From Rhizobium halophilum (GTDB lineage: Bacteria > Pseudomonadota > Alphaproteobacteria > Rhizobiales > Rhizobiaceae), in assembly GCF_021648825.1 (NCBI RefSeq), contig NZ_JAKJHS010000002.1, forward strand, positions 62,001 to 126,000: a stretch of 64,000 nt of DNA, given 5' to 3'. Shown one piece after another: positions 9,617 through 18,424 of this stretch. The stretch's first letter is position 1. Each line of letters opens with the position of its first letter. Below the pieces are notes generated by a model, which had not been told where the DNA came from, did not search any database, and saw only the letters and a program-made list of their open reading frames with translations. A program made the position numbers and the translations under genes.

Positions 9617-10938
9617 GTGCAGAACTGATCATCCTGTTCATGTTCTCCTCCATGCTGCTCAGCATGCTGACGGGCCAGCGGGTCTTTGCCGTCATCGGCT
9701 TCGTCGGCGTCGTGGCTGCCGCAATCTTGTGGGGCAATGGCGGTTTCGAACTCGGCTTCTCGGCCGCGATGAAGCTGATGAAGTGGTATCCGCTCCTGAC
9801 GCTGCCGATGTTCATTTTCATGGGCTACCTCCTGTCGGAGTCCGGTATTGCGGAAGACCTCTACAAGGCGTTCCACGTCTGGATGGGCGGTCTTCGCGGT
9901 GGCCTCGCCGTCGGCACGATCGGCTTGATGGTCATCATCTCGGCGATGAACGGGCTATCTGTTGCCGGCATGGCGATCGGCGCGACGATCGCGCTGCCGG
10001 AACTGCTCAAGCGCGGGTATGACAAGACCATGGTGACCGGTGTCATCCAGGCGGGCAGTTCGCTCGGGATCCTGGTGCCGCCAAGCGTAGTGCTCGTCCT
10101 TTATGGCATGATCGCGCGGCAGCCGGTCGGACAGCTTTGGCTTGCCGGCGCATTTCCGGGGCTGCTCCTGGCGACCCTGTTCATCATCTACATCGTCATC
10201 CGCTGCCACCTGAACCCGGCGCTGGGGCCGGTGCTCCCGAAGGAAGAGCGGGACCTCCCGCTGACGGAGAAGCTTAAGTTGCTTCAAGCCGGCATCCTGC
10301 CGTTCCTGATCTTCTTCCTGATGATGGGGCTCTTCCTGATGGGCTATACCAGCCTCGTGGAGAGCTCGGCGGTCGGCGCGCTGTCGGCGCTGGTCGTTGC
10401 CCTGCTGAAGGGGCGTCTCGGCAACGGTGTGCTGACGCGCACGATCGAGCAGACGCTTGGCATCACCTGCATGTTCATGTGGATCATCCTTGCCGCCCTC
10501 TGCTTCGGCGCCGTTTTCGACGGGCTGGGCGCTGTGCGGGCGATCGAGGGACTGCTGGTGAACGACTGGGGGCTATCGCCCTGGACGATCCTGATCATGA
10601 TGCAGGTGTCTTTCATCCTGATGGGCATGTTTCTCGACGACACGGCCATGCTCGTCATCGTCGCGCCTCTTTATATCCCGCTTGTCGGAAAGCTGGGCTT
10701 CGACCTGATCTGGTACGGCGTGCTCTACACCATCACCTGCCAGATCTCCTACATGACGCCGCCTTTCGGCTACAATCTCTTCCTGATGCGGGCGATGGCA
10801 CCGCCAGAGGTGTCGCTGGGCGACATCTACCGGTCCGTATGGCCCTTCGTCATCATCATGATGCTCGGGCTCGCCATCATCATGGCCTTCCCGCAGATCG
10901 CACTCTGGCTGCCGGAGCATCTCAATGTTCGCGGCTAG
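9613..10938 (+). CDS. TRAP transporter large permease (DctM type)
   Basis: Protein of 441 residues from MSAELIILFMF, with about 12 hydrophobic segments and DctM hallmarks: LTLPMFIFMGYLLSESGIAEDLY, GSSLGILVPPSVVLVLYGMIA (substrate/Na+ site loop) and SYMTPPFGYNLFLMRAMAPPEVSLGDIYRSVWPFV. The frame is open upstream, but this start gives the standard length and a 4-bp overlap with the small permease. It is the transport channel of the TRAP system. Confidence 0.94.
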   Translation: MSAELIILFMFSSMLLSMLTGQRVFAVIGFVGVVAAAILWGNGGFELGFSAAMKLMKWYPLLTLPMFIFMGYLLSESGIAEDLYKAFHVWMGGLRGGLAVGTIGLMVIISAMNGLSVAGMAIGATIALPELLKRGYDKTMVTGVIQAGSSLGILVPPSVVLVLYGMIARQPVGQLWLAGAFPGLLLATLFIIYIVIRCHLNPALGPVLPKEERDLPLTEKLKLLQAGILPFLIFFLMMGLFLMGYTSLVESSAVGALSALVVALLKGRLGNGVLTRTIEQTLGITCMFMWIILAALCFGAVFDGLGAVRAIEGLLVNDWGLSPWTILIMMQVSFILMGMFLDDTAMLVIVAPLYIPLVGKLGFDLIWYGVLYTITCQISYMTPPFGYNLFLMRAMAPPEVSLGDIYRSVWPFVIIMMLGLAIIMAFPQIALWLPEHLNVRG

Positions 10939-11037
10939 AGCGGTAACATCAAGAACGAGAGCCCGGGGAACGGGCCGGATGCGCACCCGACAACCGGTGC
11001 GGCGTGACTGTATCAATCAGCAACAGAGGGAACAGAC

Positions 11038-12084
11038 ATGACGAACAGACGCGAATTTCTCAAGAAAGCCGGCATGACGGCCGCTGCAGCGGGACCGGCC
11101 ATGCTGGCGGCTCCGCACGTGAGAGCGCAGGCGCCGATCCGCTGGCGGTTGCAGACCTATGCCGGTCCGGCGCTTGCCGAGCACGTCATCAAGCCGGCCA
11201 TCGACTCCTTCAACAAGATCGCCGACGGCCAGATGGAGATCGAACTCTACACCGCAGACCAACTTGTGCCGACGGGCGAACTGTTCCGCGCCATGCAGGC
11301 CGGCACCATCGATGCGGTGCAGTCGGACGACGACTCGATGAACTCGCCCGTCGATATCAAGGTGTTCGGCGGCTACTTCCCCTTCGCTTCGCGTTACAGC
11401 CTCGACGTGCCGACGCTGTTCCACCAGTACGGCCTGAACGAAATCTGGGAAGAGGCCTACAACGAGGTCGGCGTGAAATGGCTGTCCGCCGGTTCTTGGG
11501 ACCCCTGCAACTTCGCCACCAACAAGCCGCTGAAGAGCCTGGAGGACCTGAAGGGTCTTCGCATCTTCACCTTCCCGACGGCCGGGCAGTTCCTGGCGCG
11601 CTTCGGCGTCGTTCCGGTCACGCTGCCCTGGGAAGACGTGCAGGTGGCAATGCAGACGGGTGAGATTGATGGCATCGCCTGGTCCGGCATTACCGAGGAT
11701 TACACCGTCGGTTGGGCGGACGTAACGAAGTACTTCCTCACCAACAACATCTCCGGTGCCTGGTGCGGTTCCTTCTTCGCCAATGCCGACCGTTGGGCGG
11801 AGGTGCCGGACAACCTGAAGGAACTCTTCATGCTGACGATGGATTCGTCGCACTACTACCGCCAGCATTGGTATTGGGGTGGCGAGGCGAAGCTGCGCGT
11901 CGAGGGCACAAAGCTGGAACTGACGACCATCCCGGAAGCGGAATGGAAGACGGTCGAGGTAGAGGCTCTGAAGTTTTGGGACGAAACAGCCCAGATCAGC
12001 CCGCGTTGCGCCAAGGTGGTCGAGATACTGAAAAAGTACCGTGAGACGATGGAGAAGGCCGGGCCGCCTTACCGCTATACCTGA
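11038..12084 (+). CDS. TRAP transporter periplasmic substrate-binding protein (DctP/TakP type, Tat signal)
   Basis: Protein of 348 residues. The N-terminus has a twin-arginine signal (NRREFLKKAG, hydrophobic stretch, then APHVRAQA), so it is exported folded by Tat. The mature part shows the DctP fold: ALAEHVIKPAIDSFNKIADGQMEIELY, DLKGLRIFTFPTAGQFLARFG (conserved arginine that binds the ligand carboxylate), LPWEDVQVAMQTGEIDGIAWSG. A 99-bp gap with a small hairpin (arms 10982-10987 and 10996-11001) separates it from the permease, and a perfect hairpin follows. The ligand is probably a carboxylate- or amino-acid-like solute. Confidence 0.93.
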   Translation: MTNRREFLKKAGMTAAAAGPAMLAAPHVRAQAPIRWRLQTYAGPALAEHVIKPAIDSFNKIADGQMEIELYTADQLVPTGELFRAMQAGTIDAVQSDDDSMNSPVDIKVFGGYFPFASRYSLDVPTLFHQYGLNEIWEEAYNEVGVKWLSAGSWDPCNFATNKPLKSLEDLKGLRIFTFPTAGQFLARFGVVPVTLPWEDVQVAMQTGEIDGIAWSGITEDYTVGWADVTKYFLTNNISGAWCGSFFANADRWAEVPDNLKELFMLTMDSSHYYRQHWYWGGEAKLRVEGTKLELTTIPEAEWKTVEVEALKFWDETAQISPRCAKVVEILKKYRETMEKAGPPYRYT

Positions 12085-12099
12085 TATCTTTTCGCAATA

Positions 12100-12124
12100 G
12101 CAGATCCGGAACCACCGGATCTGC
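12100..12124 (+). terminator. Perfect 10-bp hairpin after the TRAP binding-protein gene
   Basis: GCAGATCCGG pairs with CCGGATCTGC across a 5-nt loop, 16 bp after the stop codon. No run of T follows, so it is more likely a partial terminator or mRNA-stabilising hairpin that lets the binding protein be made in excess over the downstream enzymes. Confidence 0.5.
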
Positions 12125-12161
12125 TTCCGCCTGAACATGCTTCTCCTGACGGAACCCACCC

Positions 12162-13532
12162 ATGACCGCTCCCTATACTTTCGCCACCCTGAAGGCCGAC
12201 GTCGAAGCTGGCCGGATCGATACCGTGCTTGCCTGCCTCGTCGACATGCAGGGCCGGCTGATGGGCAAGCGTTTCCAGGCTGAGTTCTTCGTCGAGAGCG
12301 CGTACGAGGAAACGCACAGCTGCAATTATCTGCTGGCGACCGATATGGAGATGGAGACCATATCCGGCTACAAGGCGACGAGTTGGGAAACAGGCTACGG
12401 CGACTATACGATGAAGCCGGACCTTTCGACACTGCGCCGCGTGCCTTGGCTGGAGGGCACGGCGCTCGTGCTTTGCGACGTACTGGACCACCACACGCAC
12501 GAGGAGGTGGCGCATTCGCCGCGCGCCATCCTCAAGAAGCAGGTCGCGCGGCTCCAAGCCATGGGGATGAAGGCATTCATGGCAACCGAACTGGAGTTCT
12601 TCCTGTTCGACCAGACCTACGAACAGGCGCAGGCGTCCGGCTATCGCAACCTCAAGCTCGCCAGCGGGTACAACGAAGACTACCACATCTTCCAGACCAG
12701 CAAGGAAGAGGAGGTGATGCGGGCGATCCGCAACGGATTGCAGGGCGCCGGGATTCCGGTGGAGAATTCCAAGGGCGAAGCCTCGGCCGGGCAGGAGGAG
12801 ATCAATGTCCGCTACGCCGATGCACTGACCATGGCCGACCGTCACGTGATCATCAAGAACGGCTGCAAGGAGATCGCCTGGTCGAAAGGCAAGGCCATCA
12901 CCTTCCTTGCCAAGTGGAACTACAATGCCGCAGGTTCCTCCTCCCACATCCATCAGTCGCTCTGGAGTGCTGACGGAAAGACGCCGCTCTTCTTCGACAA
13001 GGACGCCGAGCACGGCATGTCCGAGACGATGAAGCACTACGTCGCGGGCCTGCTCGCCCATGCCGGCGAGATCACCTATTTCTTGGCGCCCTACATCAAC
13101 TCCTACAAGCGGTTCATGGCCGGCACGTTCGCGCCCACCAAGGCCATCTGGTCAAAGGACAACCGCACGGCCGGCTATCGCCTCTGCGGTGACTCGACCA
13201 AGGGCATCCGAATCGAATGCCGCGTCGGCGGCTCCGACCTCAATCCCTATCTCGCCATGGCCGCGCTGCTCGCAGCCGGCATCGATGGGATCGAGAAGAA
13301 GATGGAGCTGGAGCCTGCCTTCGTCGGCGACGCCTATGGCGGCAAGGACATCCGCGAGATCCCGAATACGCTGCGGGGGGCGACTGCATTGATGCACGGC
13401 TCCGCCATGCTGCGCGCCGCTTTCGGTGACGACGTCATCGACCATTACACCCGTGCGGCGCAATGGGAGCAGGAGGAATACGATCGCCGCATCACCGACT
13501 GGGAAGTGGCGCGCGGGTTCGAAAGGGCCTAG
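12162..13532 (+). CDS. Glutamine synthetase-family ligase (gamma-glutamyl-amine ligase-like)
   Basis: Protein of 456 residues of the GS fold. Visible sites are AFMATELEFFLF (metal-binding Glu), the AAGSSSHIHQSLW motif (catalytic His), APYINSYKRF, and NRTAGYRLCGDSTKGIRIECRVGGSDLNPYLAMAALLAAG. It is close in length to PuuA/IpuC-type enzymes, which join glutamate to an amine instead of ammonia. A normal nitrogen-assimilation GS is not expected beside a TRAP transporter, alcohol and aldehyde dehydrogenases and an amidohydrolase, so I infer gamma-glutamylation of an imported amine. The exact amine cannot be read from sequence. Confidence 0.88.
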   Translation: MTAPYTFATLKADVEAGRIDTVLACLVDMQGRLMGKRFQAEFFVESAYEETHSCNYLLATDMEMETISGYKATSWETGYGDYTMKPDLSTLRRVPWLEGTALVLCDVLDHHTHEEVAHSPRAILKKQVARLQAMGMKAFMATELEFFLFDQTYEQAQASGYRNLKLASGYNEDYHIFQTSKEEEVMRAIRNGLQGAGIPVENSKGEASAGQEEINVRYADALTMADRHVIIKNGCKEIAWSKGKAITFLAKWNYNAAGSSSHIHQSLWSADGKTPLFFDKDAEHGMSETMKHYVAGLLAHAGEITYFLAPYINSYKRFMAGTFAPTKAIWSKDNRTAGYRLCGDSTKGIRIECRVGGSDLNPYLAMAALLAAGIDGIEKKMELEPAFVGDAYGGKDIREIPNTLRGATALMHGSAMLRAAFGDDVIDHYTRAAQWEQEEYDRRITDWEVARGFERA

Positions 13533-13569
13533 TGCTCAAACCAAGATCATAACGACAGGAAGCGTGATC

Positions 13570-14955
13570 ATGACCATGATCCAATGTATTTCGCCGGTCG
13601 ACGGCTCCGTCTATGCCGAGCGGGAGGCCATGCGGTTCGAAGAGGCGTCCGCCGCCGTGGACCGCGCCCGCAAAGCTCAGAAGGCCTGGGCAAAACGGCC
13701 GCTGGAGGAGCGCGTACAACTGGTGCTCAAGGGAGTTACGCGGCTCAACGAGATGGCCGACGAAATCGTGCCAGAACTTGCCTGGATGATGGGCCGTCCG
13801 GTCCGCTATGGCGGCGAGTTCAAGGGCTTCAACGAACGCTCCAACTATGTTGCCTCAATTGCGGCCGACGCCTTGGCGCCGATGGTGGTGGAGGAAAGCG
13901 CCAGCTTCGAGCGCCGCATCGAGCGTGAGGCGCACGGCGTCGTCTTCGTCATCGCCCCGTGGAACTACCCGTACATGACGGCGATCAACACGGTTGCGCC
14001 GGCGCTTATGGCCGGTAATTCAGTCGTCATCAAGCATGCCTCGCAGACGCTGCTGGTCGGCGAGCGGCTAGTACGTGCCTTCGTCGAGGCGGGCGTGCCG
14101 GAGGACGTCTTCGTCAACCTCTTCCTCGACCATGACACCACCTCGGCGCTTATCGCCGCCGGCAAGTTCAACTTCATCAACTTCACCGGCTCGGTTGAAG
14201 GCGGACGCTCCATCGAGCGCGCAGCCGCAGGCACCTTCACCGGGCTCGGCCTCGAGCTCGGCGGCAAGGATCCGGGTTACGTCATGGAGGACGCCGATCT
14301 CGATGCGGCTGTCGACACGCTGATGGATGGCGCCACCTACAATTCCGGACAGTGCTGCTGCGGTATCGAGCGCATCTACGTCCATGAGTCGCTATACGAC
14401 CAGTTCGTGGAAAAATCGGTCGCCTGGGTCTCGAACTATAAGCTCGGCAATCCGCTGGAGCAGGAGACGACGCTGGGGCCGATGGCGAACAAGCGTTTTG
14501 CACAGGTCGTCCGTGAGCAGGTGGCAGATGCCGTTTCGCGCGGCGCGAAGGCGCTGGTCGATCCGAAGCTCTTTCCGGCCGACGACGGCGGCGCTTATCT
14601 GGCGCCGCAGGTTCTGGTGGATGTCGATCACTCCATGTCGTTCATGACCGAAGAGACCTTCGGCCCGGCCGTCGGGATCATGAAAGTGAAGAGCGACGAT
14701 GAGGCGATCTCTCTGATGAACGACAGCAAGTACGGGCTGACGGCGTCGCTCTGGACCCAGGATGCGGAAAGGGCAGGGCGGATCGGCCGCGAGATTGAGA
14801 CCGGCACCGTGTTCATGAACCGCGCCGACTATCTCGATCCGGCACTGTGCTGGACCGGCGTCAAGGAGACCGGCCGCGGCGGCTCGCTCTCCGTCCTCGG
14901 CTTCCACAACCTCACAAGACCCAAGTCCTACCATCTGAAGAAAGTCACGAGATGA
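13570..14955 (+). CDS. NAD(P)-dependent aldehyde dehydrogenase
   Basis: Cytoplasmic oxidoreductase of 461 residues that turns an aldehyde into its acid. Motifs: APWNYPYMTAINTVAPALMAGNSVVIKHAS (cofactor binding), FTGSVEGGRSIERAAA, ELGGKDPGYV (general-base Glu) and NSGQCCCGIERIYV with the catalytic cysteine inside an unusual run of three cysteines. MTEETFGPAVGIMKV and ASLWTQDAERAGRI complete the fold. The start ATG at 13570 follows a fair ribosome site (ACAGGAAGCG). It lies 37 bp after the GS-like gene and overlaps the alcohol dehydrogenase by ATGA, so the three are one operon. Confidence 0.93.
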   Translation: MTMIQCISPVDGSVYAEREAMRFEEASAAVDRARKAQKAWAKRPLEERVQLVLKGVTRLNEMADEIVPELAWMMGRPVRYGGEFKGFNERSNYVASIAADALAPMVVEESASFERRIEREAHGVVFVIAPWNYPYMTAINTVAPALMAGNSVVIKHASQTLLVGERLVRAFVEAGVPEDVFVNLFLDHDTTSALIAAGKFNFINFTGSVEGGRSIERAAAGTFTGLGLELGGKDPGYVMEDADLDAAVDTLMDGATYNSGQCCCGIERIYVHESLYDQFVEKSVAWVSNYKLGNPLEQETTLGPMANKRFAQVVREQVADAVSRGAKALVDPKLFPADDGGAYLAPQVLVDVDHSMSFMTEETFGPAVGIMKVKSDDEAISLMNDSKYGLTASLWTQDAERAGRIGREIETGTVFMNRADYLDPALCWTGVKETGRGGSLSVLGFHNLTRPKSYHLKKVTR

Positions 14956-16097
14956 ACATCGTCGCGAACTGGAGCTACCCGACTGCCGTCAAGCTCGGCC
15001 GGGGCCGGATCAAGGAACTGGCCGACGCCTGCAAGTCGCTCGGCATGAAGAAGCCGCTTCTGGTCACCGACCGTGGACTTGCCTCGATGGCGATCACCGG
15101 TCATACGCTGGATGTTCTGGAGGAGGCGGGCCTCGGTCGTGCGATCTTCGCCGATGTCGATCCCAACCCGAACGAGAAGAACCTGGAAGCAGGCGTCAGA
15201 GCGTTCCGCGATGGCGGGCACGATGGCGTCGTCGCTTTCGGTGGCGGCTCGGGCTTGGATCTTGGCAAGGCGGTCGCCTTCATGGTCGGCCAGACGCGGC
15301 CCGTTTGGGATTTCGAGGATATCGGCGACTGGTGGACGCGGGCCAGCATCGAGGGCATTGCCCCTATCGTTGCGGTACCGACGACCGCCGGCACTGGGTC
15401 GGAAGTCGGCCGCGCCTCGGTGATCACCAATTCCGAGACCCATGTGAAGAAAATCATCTTCCACCCGAAGTTCTTGCCCGGCGTGGTGATCGCCGATCCG
15501 GAGCTGACGGTCGGCATGCCGAAGATGATCACCGCCGGTACCGGCATGGACGCTTTCGCGCACTGCCTGGAAGCCTATTGCTCGCCCTTCTACCACCCGA
15601 TGAGCCAAGGGATTGCGCTCGAGGGCATGCGGCTCGTGAAGGAATTCCTGCCGCGTGCGTACAAGGACGGGACGGATATCGAAGCACGCACTAACATGAT
15701 GGCCGCCGCTGCCATGGGGGCGGTCGCCTTCCAGAAGGGTCTTGGCGCGATTCATTCGCTGTCCCATCCGATCGGCGCCGTTTACAACACGCATCACGGC
15801 ATGACGAACGCGGTTGTCATGCCGCCGGTGCTGCGCTTCAACCGGTCGGCGATCGAGGAGAAAATCGAGCGTGCGGCCGCATATCTCGGTATCAGCGGAG
15901 GCTTCGACGGCTTCTACGACTATGTCCTGTCGCTACGGGCGGAACTCGGCGTACCGGAAAACTTGACGGCGATGGGTATCGGTCAGGATCGAATTGATGA
16001 GCTCGCCGCCATGGCGATCGAGGATCCCAGCTGCGGCGGTAATCCCGTGCCGATGACGCTGGGAAACACGACGCAGCTGTTTCACGATTGCTTCTGA
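14952..16097 (+). CDS. Iron-containing (group III) alcohol dehydrogenase
   Basis: Protein of 381 residues of the Fe-ADH family, which oxidises an alcohol to an aldehyde or does the reverse with NAD(P). It has the dinucleotide loop FGGGSGLDLGKAVAF, PTTAGTGSEVGRASVIT, and the metal ligands in GMDAFAHCLEAYCSPFYHP (Asp and His) and GAIHSLSHPIGAVYNTHHGMTNAVVMP (two His). The start MNIVANWSYPTAVKLG overlaps the previous stop by 4 bp. It is the last gene of the cluster and is followed by a terminator. Confidence 0.93.
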   Translation: MNIVANWSYPTAVKLGRGRIKELADACKSLGMKKPLLVTDRGLASMAITGHTLDVLEEAGLGRAIFADVDPNPNEKNLEAGVRAFRDGGHDGVVAFGGGSGLDLGKAVAFMVGQTRPVWDFEDIGDWWTRASIEGIAPIVAVPTTAGTGSEVGRASVITNSETHVKKIIFHPKFLPGVVIADPELTVGMPKMITAGTGMDAFAHCLEAYCSPFYHPMSQGIALEGMRLVKEFLPRAYKDGTDIEARTNMMAAAAMGAVAFQKGLGAIHSLSHPIGAVYNTHHGMTNAVVMPPVLRFNRSAIEEKIERAAAYLGISGGFDGFYDYVLSLRAELGVPENLTAMGIGQDRIDELAAMAIEDPSCGGNPVPMTLGNTTQLFHDCF

Positions 16098-16116
16098 GCG
16101 ACTTGATCAAACTTAG

Positions 16117-16147
16117 AAGCCCCGGAGCCACGGCCCGAGGCTTTTTT
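16117..16147 (+). terminator. Rho-independent terminator of the TRAP/GS/ALDH/ADH cluster
   Basis: AAGCCCCGG and CCCGAGGCTT form a stem with one mismatch and a loop of about 7 nt, followed by six T. It begins 19 bp after the alcohol dehydrogenase stop. Confidence 0.8.
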
Positions 16148-16290
16148 GTGCCCGCACGACAAGTTGGGGACTATATCCGAGGCCGCTAAATTTAGACTTC
16201 ATTAACCATGATTAAGCAGGATGCGCCCAATGCACCATGCTTCGGCGGTGCGGCTTCGAGCGATGCGGCTCACACCCCTGAGGACTGAGA

Positions 16291-17007
16291 ATGCCCGTAA
16301 TATCTTTTGCCAATGCCAAGGGCGGAGCCGGCAAGACCACCGCCGCCCTTCTGCTCGCGACCGAGCTTGCCCATCAGGGCTATCGGGTTGCGATCATCGA
16401 CTGTGACCCGCAGCACTGGATCAGCCAATGGGCGGAGATTTCCGGTCCGATTCGCAACCTGCAGGTCATTTCCGAGGCCTCCGTCGCTTCCCTGCAATGT
16501 CATCTGCGCGAGATGGCTTCGCAGGTCGAGTTCTTTGTGATCGACCTCGCCGGCGCCAAGGACGCCCTTGTGACGACGGCGATAGGACTTTCTGATCATG
16601 TCATGATCCCTGTTCAGGGCTCGGCCATGGATGCTAAGGGCGCTGCCCAGATCCTCGATCTGTTGACGTTGATGAAAGAGAAGGCGAACCTCGCGATCCC
16701 GCATTCGGTCGTGCTCACGCGTGTGACCTCCATGGTCACGACGAAGGCGCTGCTGACCATCAAGGGACTGCTTGCGGCACGGGGCGTAAACGTGCTGAAT
16801 GCGCCGATCGGCGAGCGCACCGCCTTCAAGGAATTGTTTGAAGCAGGTGGTACGCTCCATACCCTGGATACCGCAAAGGTCAGCAATGTCGACAAGGCAA
16901 AAGAAAATGCTGCCGCCTTCGCTCAGGAAGTCCTTCGCCTGATGCCGACGCAAGTCATCCGCTCGCCGCGCTTGCGCGTTTTCCCTTTCGGCCGCAGCGC
17001 CGCGTAA
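16291..17007 (+). CDS. ParA/VirC1-like P-loop ATPase (orphan)
   Basis: Protein of 238 residues with the deviant Walker A of the ParA/MinD group (ANAKGGAGKTTAALLLA, residues about 7-23), the switch I region (VAIIDCDPQHWISQW) and FFVIDLAGAKDALV as Walker B. It is the short ParA type without an N-terminal DNA-binding domain, and it ends in a basic tail (IRSPRLRVFPFGRSAA). No parB or parS is seen nearby, so it is not the main chromosome partition ATPase. Relatives position DNA or protein cargo at poles or on the nucleoid. It is monocistronic: a terminator lies on both sides. A TTAACCAT sequence about 85 bp upstream resembles a CtrA half-site but is not convincing alone. Confidence 0.82.
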   Translation: MPVISFANAKGGAGKTTAALLLATELAHQGYRVAIIDCDPQHWISQWAEISGPIRNLQVISEASVASLQCHLREMASQVEFFVIDLAGAKDALVTTAIGLSDHVMIPVQGSAMDAKGAAQILDLLTLMKEKANLAIPHSVVLTRVTSMVTTKALLTIKGLLAARGVNVLNAPIGERTAFKELFEAGGTLHTLDTAKVSNVDKAKENAAAFAQEVLRLMPTQVIRSPRLRVFPFGRSAA

Positions 17008-17025
17008 GTCCAACCTTGAATTTAC

Positions 17026-17056
17026 GAAAAAGGCGCCCCGAAAGGCGCCTTTTTTA
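17026..17056. terminator. Bidirectional terminator between the ParA-like gene and the L,D-transpeptidase
   Basis: AAGGCGCC and GGCGCCTT form a perfect stem with a 6-nt loop (CCGAAA), with A5 before and T7 after, so it works on both strands. The genes converge, and the T-run overlaps the transpeptidase stop codon. Confidence 0.88.
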
Positions 17057-18424
17057 TTCGACGAACTCTACGGTCGTTCCCGGCTTCACCATCTTCGCCA
17101 GTTCGGTAGCGTCCCAGTTGGTGAGACGGATGCAGCCATTGCTGTTGGTCTTTCCGATCTTGGACGGCTCCGGGGTGCCGTGGATCCCGTAGGTCGGTTT
17201 CGACAGGGCGATCCACACCGTCCCTACCGGACCATTCGGACCAGGCGGGATCTCCAGGATCTTGTCGTTATTGCCCTGCTTGAAGTTGATCTTCGGGTTG
17301 TAGGTGTAGCCCGGGTTGAGGGCGATGCGCGTAACGGTGTGCGAGCCAGAAGGCGAGGGGGTTGCCGTTGATCCGATCGTGGCGGGGTAAGCTGCAATCA
17401 GGTTGCCGTCATCGCCATAGGCCAGGACCTGTTCCTTGCTTTTGTCGGCAACGATTCGGGTTACGGCGCCAGTCTTCGGCTCTCCGGGGCTGATGACCTT
17501 GATGGTCGTGCCGGGGATGGAGAGATCTACGCCCGGGTTGAGCGCCTTCAGGTAGTTCTCGTCCATGTGAAACTGTTCCGCCAGCTTTTCGCTGGTGGAG
17601 GTATAGGCCATGGCCGGGAGTTGCGCCTTTTGCGAGTAGTCTTCCGGGATAGAGGCAACAAACGGGCCTGCCGCATCGGCAGCGGTGATCGTATAGTCGA
17701 CGATGGGAAGACCGCCGGAATAGCTCAGGCGCTGCATGATGTCTTCGGAATTGTTCGGGTCGAGCGTCTCGCCCGTCATCTCCTGCCATGCGGCGATCGC
17801 CTTGTTGACGTTCTCGCCCAGGTGGCCGTCAATGACCCCAGGAGAAATGCCCTCCCGGTCGAGGAAGACCTGCAGGGCGGCGACTTCTGCCTGTGGTTTC
17901 TTCGTCACCGCAATGATCGGTTTTTCTGGCTCCAGCTGTTGAAGAGGTTGTTGCTGGCGCTCGATCGAGGCGTAGTCGTCTTCCGGCTGCTGGTCCTGCG
18001 GATAGGGCTGGTCCTCCAGGGGGAGCCGTGTGATGGAACCGGAGTCGGGGATGGAGCCGGTGAACGCGCCCGGCTCTTCGGGCCGATATTCGCGATAGTC
18101 TCTGTAACCGGCAGTGTCGCGATATTCGCGGTAGCCGCCTGGCCGGGGCGGATACTGGTCGACCCGACGCGGCGCGTAGCCCTCATTGCGCATTTCGGTC
18201 GCGACGACATTGCCGTCGCGGTCGATCAGGATAAGGCGCCCCGCGCGGTCTCGGCTGGTAACCACTTCGCCCTGTTCGGGGACATAATCCAGAATGCTGC
18301 CGTCGGGTGCGACCAGCATGGTGTCCGACGCATAAGGATCGTAAATGGACTGAGCCAAGGCCATCGAGGCGCCATACGTCACCAGGAGAGCAAATCCGAG
18401 ACCAGCGGTGAGAAGCCTTTTCAC
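17054..18424 (-). CDS. L,D-transpeptidase (YkuD) with peptidoglycan-binding domain
   Basis: Periplasmic enzyme that makes 3-3 peptidoglycan cross-links or attaches proteins to the wall. The C-terminal YkuD domain has HGTPEP and the catalytic SNGCIRLTNWD. An N-terminal signal peptide (VKRLLTAGLGFALLVTYGASMALAQ) is followed by a proline/tyrosine/arginine-rich stretch with an in-frame repeat, a peptidoglycan-binding-like helix bundle (LQVFLDREGISPGVIDGHLGENVNKAIAAW) and a LysM-like segment (SEKLAEQFHMDENYLKALNPG). I chose the GTG start at 18424 because it gives a proper signal peptide after an AGAAGG ribosome site. An ATG at 18493 would add 23 residues. It fits the abundant 3-3 cross-linking of polar-growing Rhizobiales (known biology). 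Confidence 0.9.
   Translation of the reverse strand: MKRLLTAGLGFALLVTYGASMALAQSIYDPYASDTMLVAPDGSILDYVPEQGEVVTSRDRAGRLILIDRDGNVVATEMRNEGYAPRRVDQYPPRPGGYREYRDTAGYRDYREYRPEEPGAFTGSIPDSGSITRLPLEDQPYPQDQQPEDDYASIERQQQPLQQLEPEKPIIAVTKKPQAEVAALQVFLDREGISPGVIDGHLGENVNKAIAAWQEMTGETLDPNNSEDIMQRLSYSGGLPIVDYTITAADAAGPFVASIPEDYSQKAQLPAMAYTSTSEKLAEQFHMDENYLKALNPGVDLSIPGTTIKVISPGEPKTGAVTRIVADKSKEQVLAYGDDGNLIAAYPATIGSTATPSPSGSHTVTRIALNPGYTYNPKINFKQGNNDKILEIPPGPNGPVGTVWIALSKPTYGIHGTPEPSKIGKTNSNGCIRLTNWDATELAKMVKPGTTVEFVE

Noticed and set aside
16201-16216. TTAACCATGATTAAG as a CtrA site before the ParA-like gene
   Set aside because: The TTAA copies are 6 bp apart, but the CtrA box needs 7. Only a half-site remains, and such sites are common by chance.
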